This document shows, piece by piece, positions 1 to 3,773 of a stretch of DNA of 7,706 nt. Each line of letters begins with the position of its first letter. Position 1 is the first letter of the stretch. Source of the stretch: CAZWEJ01 sp964632435 (lineage in GTDB: Bacteria; Patescibacteriota; Saccharimonadia; UBA4664; SCTI01). The stretch is taken from assembly GCA_964632435.1 (NCBI GenBank), contig CAZWEJ010000019.1, positions 1 through 7,706 on the forward strand, written 5' to 3'. The notes under the pieces were generated by a model, which worked only from the letters and a program-made list of their open reading frames with translations, did no database searches and was not told the origin of the DNA. The position numbers were made by a program, and so were the translations under genes.

Positions 1-186
1 GTGCTATCTTCTATGTTGTTAGTATCGAGCATTTTGTCGCAGTTCGACTATAACGATCTTGAGCGAATTACAACCGAATCTAATCTTGCGTCGATTATCA
101 CAAATTGGCAGCTACTGTGGCTGGCTCTTGTGCCGGTCGCCATAACGGCTGCGGCATTGTTTAGGCCAAAACCAAAGCATCATTAG
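1..186 (+). CDS. C-terminal fragment of a membrane protein, cut by the window edge
   Basis: An open frame runs from the first base to a TAG at 184-186. The GTG at position 1 is unlikely to be the true start, because nothing upstream is visible and the frame is open to the edge. The 61 visible residues contain a hydrophobic stretch at about residues 36-53 (from WQLLWLAL to AAALF). A short basic tail (RPKPKHH) follows, which fits a final transmembrane helix with a cytoplasmic, positively charged C-terminus. The first visible residues (LSSMLLVSSIL) are also hydrophobic and may be the end of another helix. I do not recognise the family. It ends 46 bp before the tRNA gene, and that gap holds a promoter for the tRNA rather than a terminator for this gene. 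Confidence 0.5.
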   Translation: MLSSMLLVSSILSQFDYNDLERITTESNLASIITNWQLLWLALVPVAITAAALFRPKPKHH

Positions 187-187
187 A

Positions 188-216
188 TTGACCAAATAGG
201 TGGTTTTAGGTATAGT
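188..216 (+). promoter_or_regulatory. Promoter of tRNA-Lys
   Basis: TTGACC (188-193) and TATAGT (211-216) are separated by exactly 17 bp, a good sigma-70-type match. The predicted start is near 223, about 9 nt before the mature tRNA 5' end. Confidence 0.65.
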
Positions 217-231
217 AAACCAGTTATTTTT

Positions 232-308
232 GGGCCCATAGCTCAGTTGGTTAGAGCGAGAGCCTTTTAAGCTCTGCGTCCTGGGTTCGAATCCCAGTGG
301 GCCCTCCA
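232..308 (+). tRNA. tRNA-Lys, anticodon UUU, CCA encoded
   Basis: A complete cloverleaf can be folded by eye. The acceptor stem GGGCCCA (232-238) pairs with TGGGCCC (298-304). The D stem is GCTC/GAGC with a GG-containing loop. The anticodon stem AGAGC/GCTCT holds the loop CTTTTAA, so the anticodon is TTT and decodes AAA/AAG lysine codons. The variable region is 5 nt, and the T arm CTGGG/CCCAG carries a canonical TTCGAAT loop. The 3' CCA is encoded (306-308). The discriminator base (305) is T. Bacterial tRNA-Lys usually carries A there, and A73 contributes to LysRS recognition in E. coli, so this is atypical. A GC-rich single-gene unit begins 22 bp downstream. Confidence 0.95.
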
Positions 309-330
309 GGAATTATCAAAACTTCAATTA

Positions 331-359
331 TTGACAAAACAAAGTACTTATGGTAATAT
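331..359 (+). promoter_or_regulatory. Strong promoter of the first GC-rich unit
   Basis: A perfect TTGACA (331-336), a 17-bp spacer and TAATAT (354-359) are present. TG at 351-352 adds an extended -10. The predicted start is near 366, giving a leader of about 65 nt before the ATG at 432. The -10 context (TTATGGTA) is nearly identical to that of the promoter at 3155-3184. Confidence 0.75.
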
Positions 360-386
360 AGTGAACATGGGTTAATTCCTAGGTAC

Positions 387-413
387 GGTGTGCTAGCAGT
401 CTATCTGTACACC
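387..413 (+). other. Possible leader hairpin of the first GC-rich unit
   Basis: GGTGTGC (387-393) can pair with GTACACC (407-413) through seven pairs, one of them G-U. Two further pairs (395-396 with 405-406) form across a bulge. It ends 7 nt before the AAGGAG at 421. It may stabilise the transcript or modulate translation, but it is less convincing than the hairpin at 3195-3214. Confidence 0.35.
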
Positions 414-420
414 AACTACC

Positions 421-426
421 AAGGAG
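421..426 (+). promoter_or_regulatory. Ribosome binding site that fixes the start at 432
   Basis: AAGGAG lies 5 nt before the ATG at 432-434. It shows that the in-frame ATG at 390 is not the start. Several neighbouring core genes lack any such site. Confidence 0.8.
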
Positions 427-431
427 TAGAA

Positions 432-794
432 ATGCCCTGGTTCACTGAAGAAGGTCGTCGTTTGCGACATGAGTACGGTAAGAACACCTGCTACAGCTGT
501 GGCGGGAAACTGGAAACGACCGAGACGGACCTCCTCCGTCCCGACGGAACCATGCCGTACGACCAGTACGACGATGCGCTGGAAATTAATTTCGTTGGGG
601 GCTACGGGATGTTTTTGGACCCCGAGTACTACCCCGAGGACCCCAGCGACCCCGCGTGGGGGCCTACGGGACCGGATTGCGATTCGAGCCCAACGCAGTT
701 TCCCCACGTCGTGGTCTGCAAGGACTGTGCCAAGCAGCTGATGGAGACCGTGCCGTGGATCAAGCGCCTGCTTGAGCCTCACACCTGCTCCTAA
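432..794 (+). CDS. GC-rich 120-residue zinc-ribbon-like protein of unknown function
   Basis: Residues 20-23 (CYSC) and 96-99 (CKDC) form two CxxC knuckles that probably bind one zinc ion. Further cysteines are at 83 and 119. The segment between them is acidic and rich in proline and aromatic residues (for example GGYGMFLDPEYYPED around 56-70). The C-terminus is a short amphipathic stretch with VPWIKRLLEPH. No signal peptide or membrane helix is seen, so the protein is probably cytoplasmic. By my count about 76% of codons end in G or C, far above the flanking genes. The gene has its own promoter, leader, ribosome binding site and terminator, so it is a stand-alone transcription unit. The spaced CxxC pairs resemble small zinc-binding proteins of phages and mobile elements, but I cannot name a family. 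It is surely coding; the function is unknown and transfer is inferred from composition and architecture. Confidence 0.85.
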   Translation: MPWFTEEGRRLRHEYGKNTCYSCGGKLETTETDLLRPDGTMPYDQYDDALEINFVGGYGMFLDPEYYPEDPSDPAWGPTGPDCDSSPTQFPHVVVCKDCAKQLMETVPWIKRLLEPHTCS

Positions 795-800
795 CCTGCC

Positions 801-864
801 GCGCTCCGTGTAGGCGCCTGATGTACCAAGAGTACCGGGCGCCGCACGGGGCGCCTTTCATTTC
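801..864 (+). terminator. Long two-tier hairpin terminator after the zinc-ribbon gene
   Basis: The structure starts 6 nt after the stop codon. The outer stem pairs 801-810 with 845-854 (ten pairs, one G-U). The inner stem pairs GGCGCC (813-818) with 838-843, and GTAC (823-826) pairs with GTAC (832-835) around a 5-nt loop. The following tract (TTTCATTTCT, 856-865) is only moderately T-rich. It looks like a Rho-independent terminator with an unusually long, GC-rich hairpin. An alternative fold pairs the GGCGCC copies at 838-843 and 850-855. Confidence 0.75.
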
Positions 865-866
865 TG

Positions 867-875
867 TGGTATTAT
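867..875 (+). promoter_or_regulatory. Possible extended -10 promoter after the first unit
   Basis: TG (867-868), one base, then TATTAT (870-875) make an extended -10 with no clear -35. A start near 882 would produce an RNA of about 65 nt ending at the terminator at 927-947. The only reading frame inside is a GTG-initiated 16-codon one (878-928), which has no further support. Confidence 0.35.
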
Positions 876-926
876 CGGTGAATAAGTTCGAAATTCATCT
901 ACTAAGTCCCTCCAATTTAACTCCTT

Positions 927-947
927 AAGCCGTAAAAGGCTTTTTTT
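927..947 (+). terminator. Small intrinsic terminator before the gene at 962
   Basis: AAGCC (927-931) pairs with GGCTT (938-942) around a 6-nt loop, and the run of T continues to 947. It points rightward and ends 14 nt before the next ATG. It would stop read-through from the GC-rich unit or end a short RNA started near 882. Confidence 0.7.
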
Positions 948-955
948 GTTATCAT
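947..955 (+). promoter_or_regulatory. Extended -10 for a leaderless transcript of the gene at 962
   Basis: TG (947-948) plus TATCAT (950-955) make an extended -10. The A of the ATG at 962 lies 7 nt after the -10, where transcription normally starts. There is no Shine-Dalgarno sequence. The same geometry is seen before ruvB, and nearly the same before yebC. Confidence 0.5.
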
Positions 956-961
956 CGATGA

Positions 962-1300
962 ATGAAAGAAGATTTCTCAGTACCACCCGAGTTTGATAAA
1001 TGCTCAAAAGCTCTCTTCGCAAAAAATTTTGTTAGTGAAAGGGAGTACGTAGATCTATGTCTTCTAGCTTTAAGCTTACTTGAAAGTGAATGGGATAAGC
1101 GGCAGGGAATGGCATACCGCTTGGCCGGGCTATGGTTAAGGAATAAAAACCTTGAAGAAAATGAACTGCTTGATCAAATCGGGTCAGAGTTTGGCGTACT
1201 GGAGTTGCCCGACAAGCACTCTGCGGGTAGCGAAGAGAGTGTACGCAAGCAATGGGCAGAAGTTAGGAAATTGGTAAAAGAGGCAGATAAGACTATCTAA
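962..1300 (+). CDS. Unrecognised 112-residue helical protein
   Basis: The protein is soluble, charged and apparently helical, with no membrane segment, signal peptide or metal motif. Residues 27-65 (from EREYVDLC to LRNKNLEE) look like two amphipathic helices. The C-terminal part from about residue 90 is a charged helix (SVRKQWAEVRKLVKEADK). I chose the ATG at 962 because an extended -10 sits exactly 7 nt upstream and no ribosome binding site is present, consistent with leaderless translation. Base and codon use match the local core genes, not the GC-rich unit just upstream. Its 3' end overlaps the convergent lipid kinase gene by 8 bp, with no terminator between them. I do not recognise the family and propose no function. 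Confidence 0.75.
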   Translation: MKEDFSVPPEFDKCSKALFAKNFVSEREYVDLCLLALSLLESEWDKRQGMAYRLAGLWLRNKNLEENELLDQIGSEFGVLELPDKHSAGSEESVRKQWAEVRKLVKEADKTI

Positions 1301-2624
1301 CTGCTTCCCAGAGCTGCTTGAACCCTCGTCGGCTAAACGCTTTTTGAGGTCGAGATCTCATGCCTTCAGGTGGCACAAATAATCGCAGTGCCTTTGGCAT
1401 AATTTCAACATTTACTGGTGAGCTATATTCTTCGCACTCACCATCAACTCCAACAACTACTTTTTTGCCTTTGCCGCTTATCTCAATCTTCTTCGTCTCC
1501 CATTGCGAGAATTCCTCTAAGGAGCTGGTCTGCTCAATTTGATTGATAGAAGCGTTGCGTAAAACATTTGCGATCAGCTGATTAGTAACTTTCGATAGAA
1601 CATTGATTTGCAGCACGCCTTCATCAAGTCTTGGACGCTGACCTAGCTCCATGAGGTTGATGGTGTTATATCGATTAACGCCAATCAAAACCATGATCGC
1701 CTTATTAAATTTGTGGCCGTGGTTATCAATACTCAGATCGTAGGGTTTTTTATTACCAGAAAGTATCTGCCTTAAAACTCGGCGCGTTATTGTTATCTTG
1801 TTGTTGCGATATTCTTTATTGTTGACGATGTCGGCATATACTCCAAAAGATGCATTGTTCATGAAAACTCGGTCGTTGATTTTACCAACATCAATTCGAC
1901 GCTCAACACCATAGAACGACGAAAGTGCATCGTTGATTTGTTTGGGCAGCATACCAATATCGCGAGCGAAATGACATCTTGTCCCACCTGGCAGCACAAC
2001 CATCGGCAGGTCGTTTTCGATGGCTACTTTGGCGACTGTACCAATGCTGCCATCACCACCGGAAATGCCAAGAACGTCCGCACCATCCTCAACCGCTTTT
2101 CGCGCGAGGCCTTCAACATTTTCGCCCTTCTTCATAATCAAGACCTTGATGCCCATTTTTTCGGCGGCGTGAGGAGTCTTGGCTTTTATGGCACGGCCAT
2201 TGCCAGATTTAGGATTAAGAATCAAATATGGTTTCTTAAAGGATATTTCCTTTGAGGTGATGTGCTTAAGGCGCTTTTCTTGCCAATATTCTTTTCTAAA
2301 AAGTGAGAAGACAATCAAATATAGAGAAGTGAGTATGGCGGCGACAAGCAGGTAGCGCAGATTGTTCTCTTCGCTCACAAAGACGATGATTTCAATCGCT
2401 AGCGTAATAAGGCTTGCCGTAAGCAGCAGGGCTCCTCGTCGGAACTGTTTGCCCTCGCCGGTGAAGGTTAGCCAGGCGGTGTATACTATGGCTATCGAGG
2501 TGGTTGCCAGAAATGCGAAGAATATCAAATTCGTTAAGGCGAGCCTAATGATCGCCAACGTCGAAAGAACGTAGAGAACTATCGCTAGCAAAGATATTAA
2601 ACGCCATCTCAGATTAAATTTCAT
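1293..2624 (-). CDS. Membrane-anchored diacylglycerol/lipid kinase (DAGK catalytic family)
   Basis: Proteins of this family transfer the ATP gamma-phosphate to a lipid hydroxyl such as that of diacylglycerol. The 443-residue product has four predicted membrane helices in the first ~110 residues (about 8-28, 31-52, 64-84, 90-108), then a cytoplasmic catalytic domain. Visible motifs are NPKSGNGRA (137-145), the nucleotide-binding GGDGSIGT (189-196), PGGTRCHFARD (212-222) and the C-terminal VGVDGE (391-396). The third motif normally reads GT-x-N; here Cys217 (TGT, plus-strand 1974-1976) replaces the Asn. I start at 2624 rather than the in-frame ATG at 2678, because AGAGG (2634-2630, minus strand) is 5 nt upstream and the longer form would run into the divergent gene. 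The exact lipid substrate cannot be told. The gene is divergent from a YqeG-family phosphatase, which suggests a shared phospholipid role. Confidence 0.85.
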   Translation of the reverse strand: MKFNLRWRLISLLAIVLYVLSTLAIIRLALTNLIFFAFLATTSIAIVYTAWLTFTGEGKQFRRGALLLTASLITLAIEIIVFVSEENNLRYLLVAAILTSLYLIVFSLFRKEYWQEKRLKHITSKEISFKKPYLILNPKSGNGRAIKAKTPHAAEKMGIKVLIMKKGENVEGLARKAVEDGADVLGISGGDGSIGTVAKVAIENDLPMVVLPGGTRCHFARDIGMLPKQINDALSSFYGVERRIDVGKINDRVFMNNASFGVYADIVNNKEYRNNKITITRRVLRQILSGNKKPYDLSIDNHGHKFNKAIMVLIGVNRYNTINLMELGQRPRLDEGVLQINVLSKVTNQLIANVLRNASINQIEQTSSLEEFSQWETKKIEISGKGKKVVVGVDGECEEYSSPVNVEIMPKALRLFVPPEGMRSRPQKAFSRRGFKQLWEAVR

Positions 2625-2640
2625 AACTTCCTCTACTAAT

Positions 2641-2649
2641 AATTTAGCA
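2641..2649 (-). promoter_or_regulatory. Weak candidate extended -10 for the lipid kinase
   Basis: On the minus strand TG-C-TAAATT (2649-2641) reads as an extended -10 with four of six consensus bases and no convincing -35. Transcription would start about 10 nt before the kinase ATG and still include its AGAGG. On the plus strand TAATAA (2637-2642) is a similarly weak -10 candidate for the phosphatase gene. The two start codons are only 28 bp apart. Confidence 0.3.
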
Positions 2650-2652
2650 CTA

Positions 2653-3150
2653 ATGATCAAAATTATCCGCGCCAACAAGCTTTACCCAAATTATGTTGCA
2701 GATTCGGTTCTGCAAATTAGGATTGATGAGCTGGTCGAACTTGGCATCACTCATATTGTTTTTGATGTTGATGAAACATTGTTGCAAAAAGGTGGTAGCG
2801 AGCTTCCGCATAAGTATATTGAGCATGTCCATCAGATAAGAGAGCAGGGTATTGAGATTCTTATAGGTAGTAACAGCTCTAGAGATTTGAGTGTTTTGGC
2901 TAGCGAAATTGGCGCAGTTGTGGTTAAGCCTTCAACCTTCCACTTTAAGCCTTTGAAGCGCTTTTATTCGAAGGTTGTGCGAGAAGCGGGAGTTCACCCG
3001 GACAATATAGCAATGGTTGGTGATAGAGTGTTGAACGATATATGGGCGGCAAATGAAGCTGGGCTAACCACGATTCTGGTTAAGCCATATAGAAGGAAGC
3101 CGGGCCTTTTTCTGGGTGTTTATCTCTGGCTGGCACAGAATCGCCGCTAG
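2653..3150 (+). CDS. YqeG-family HAD phosphatase (putative phosphatidylglycerophosphatase-like)
   Basis: All HAD motifs are visible in the 165-residue product. Motif I is DVDET (38-42, nucleophile Asp38 and acid/base Asp40). Motif II lies in GSNSS (Ser73), the motif III lysine is Lys99 in HFKP, and motif IV is GDRVLND (Asp124, Asp129). No cap domain is inserted, and length and layout match the YqeG subfamily (about 170 residues). The N-terminus (LYPNYVADSV...) also fits YqeG, whose members start with a short segment before motif I. Related Gep4-type proteins remove phosphate from phosphatidylglycerophosphate, but YqeG proteins are mostly uncharacterised, so the substrate is an inference, supported here by the divergent lipid kinase. 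No Shine-Dalgarno sequence precedes the ATG, so the transcript may be leaderless or nearly so. A GC-rich unit begins 4 bp after its stop. Confidence 0.85.
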   Translation: MIKIIRANKLYPNYVADSVLQIRIDELVELGITHIVFDVDETLLQKGGSELPHKYIEHVHQIREQGIEILIGSNSSRDLSVLASEIGAVVVKPSTFHFKPLKRFYSKVVREAGVHPDNIAMVGDRVLNDIWAANEAGLTTILVKPYRRKPGLFLGVYLWLAQNRR

Positions 3151-3154
3151 ATGT

Positions 3155-3184
3155 TTGACCTCTTTATAGTATTTATGGTATAAA
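3155..3184 (+). promoter_or_regulatory. Promoter of the second GC-rich unit
   Basis: TTGACC (3155-3160), an 18-bp spacer and TATAAA (3179-3184) are present, with TG at 3176-3177 giving an extended -10. It starts 4 bp after the YqeG-family stop codon. The -10 context TTATGGTA matches that of the first GC-rich unit. The predicted start is near 3191. Confidence 0.75.
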
Positions 3185-3194
3185 TACGTATCTT

Positions 3195-3214
3195 TCGCGG
3201 CAATAAGGCCGCGA
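3195..3214 (+). other. Perfect hairpin at the 5' end of the second unit's mRNA
   Basis: TCGCGGC (3195-3201) pairs perfectly with GCCGCGA (3208-3214) around a 6-nt loop. Transcription from the promoter at 3155-3184 would begin only a few nucleotides upstream, so the hairpin would sit at the very 5' end of the RNA. Such 5' stem-loops are known to slow mRNA decay. It ends 10 nt before the AAGGAG. Confidence 0.65.
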
Positions 3215-3224
3215 TGTTCTTTGT

Positions 3225-3230
3225 AAGGAG
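3225..3230 (+). promoter_or_regulatory. Ribosome binding site that fixes the start at 3238
   Basis: AAGGAG lies 7 nt before the ATG at 3238. The in-frame ATG at 3214 would overlap the leader hairpin and lie upstream of this site, so it is rejected. Confidence 0.8.
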
Positions 3231-3237
3231 AAGTAAG

Positions 3238-3705
3238 ATGCGGAAGACCCGCGTTGTTGGAATCTCGGCGCTCTGTGCCGGGATGGTGCTCCTCGCTCTC
3301 ATCATGGCCCACTACCTCACGGCCGTCATGGAGCTTGGGTTCCCAGACGGTGCCGAGGCGACGTCGAACCGGATCACCCTCGATCCCGGTTGGGTCGACG
3401 TCATGCAGTACGGGGTGTTCGTCTTCTTCATGATCACCATCGTCTGCGCCGCCAGGGAGAGGTCGTACGGAATGATCGCGACGCTGGGGGTGGTGAGCTT
3501 CTTCATCGCGGCACTCTTCGAGGATCTTTTGACCCAAAACCTCGAGCCGGCACTTCTGATCACCTCTGTGGTGTGTGTCATCGTCACTCTCATGATGGCT
3601 TTCACCGAGGGGAGGCCGTTTGTCGGCTTCCTTCCGAAGACGCCCGATGACGCCAGTGGGGTGAGTCAGACGACCAGTAGTCACGGGGGAGGGTGGGTAA
3701 ACTAG
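3238..3705 (+). CDS. GC-rich small membrane protein, unknown function
   Basis: The 155-residue product has four predicted membrane helices at about residues 6-30, 53-71, 78-95 and 105-123. A short basic N-terminus (MRKTR) and a polar, Ser/Thr/Gly-rich C-terminal tail (about 135-155) flank them. The segment between helices 1 and 2 (about 33-52) is acidic and probably external. No catalytic or transport motif is evident and I do not recognise the family. By my count about 81% of codons end in G or C, against an AT-richer neighbourhood. With its own promoter, 5' hairpin, AAGGAG and terminator it is a stand-alone unit wedged between the YqeG-family phosphatase and comEC. Long frames on the opposite strand here are by-products of the GC-rich codon bias. 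Coding status is well supported; function and origin are unknown. Confidence 0.85.
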   Translation: MRKTRVVGISALCAGMVLLALIMAHYLTAVMELGFPDGAEATSNRITLDPGWVDVMQYGVFVFFMITIVCAARERSYGMIATLGVVSFFIAALFEDLLTQNLEPALLITSVVCVIVTLMMAFTEGRPFVGFLPKTPDDASGVSQTTSSHGGGWVN

Positions 3706-3710
3706 CCCTC

Positions 3711-3761
3711 GGCCTCGCTGGCCCTTTGCTTTAACAGCATTGGGCCGGCGGGGTCTTTTTT
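3711..3761 (+). terminator. Very strong intrinsic terminator of the second GC-rich unit
   Basis: The hairpin starts 5 nt after the stop codon. Bases 3711-3724 pair with 3742-3755 in 14 consecutive pairs (three of them G-U). An inner TGCT/AGCA stem (3727-3730 with 3736-3739) closes a 5-nt loop, and six T follow (3756-3761). It is a textbook Rho-independent terminator with an unusually long stem. It ends only 12 bp before the comEC ATG. Confidence 0.92.
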
Positions 3762-3773
3762 AATTTTCAATTA

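Noticed and set aside
377..398. Leader sequence resembling part of a synthetic consensus promoter (TCCTAGGTAC followed by GTG and CTAGC)
   Set aside because: No -35 box lies at the correct distance and the spacing differs by two bases, while a natural promoter sits at 331-359. I treat it as coincidence rather than vector contamination.
393..782. 129-codon minus-strand frame and a 90-codon plus-strand frame (469-741) inside the zinc-ribbon gene
   Set aside because: Both are shadows of the GC-rich gene at 432-794, which alone has AAGGAG at the right spacing and sensible CxxC motifs.
795..961. Integron-type attC site after the first GC-rich gene
   Set aside because: The hairpin is directly explained as a terminator and I see no R'/R'' core (GTTRRRY/RYYYAAC) pair in the correct arrangement. 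The two units are not in tandem and no integrase is present in the window.
2625..2678. Longer lipid kinase starting at 2678
   Set aside because: It would overlap the YqeG-family gene. The ATG at 2624 has a well-spaced AGAGG and gives a normal N-terminus that leads into the first membrane helix.
3064..3684. 206-codon open frame on the minus strand
   Set aside because: It is rich in His, Asp, Glu and Arg with no domain logic, and it lies opposite the GC-rich membrane protein gene. That gene has a promoter, ribosome binding site, helices and terminator on the plus strand. The frame is a by-product of high GC3.
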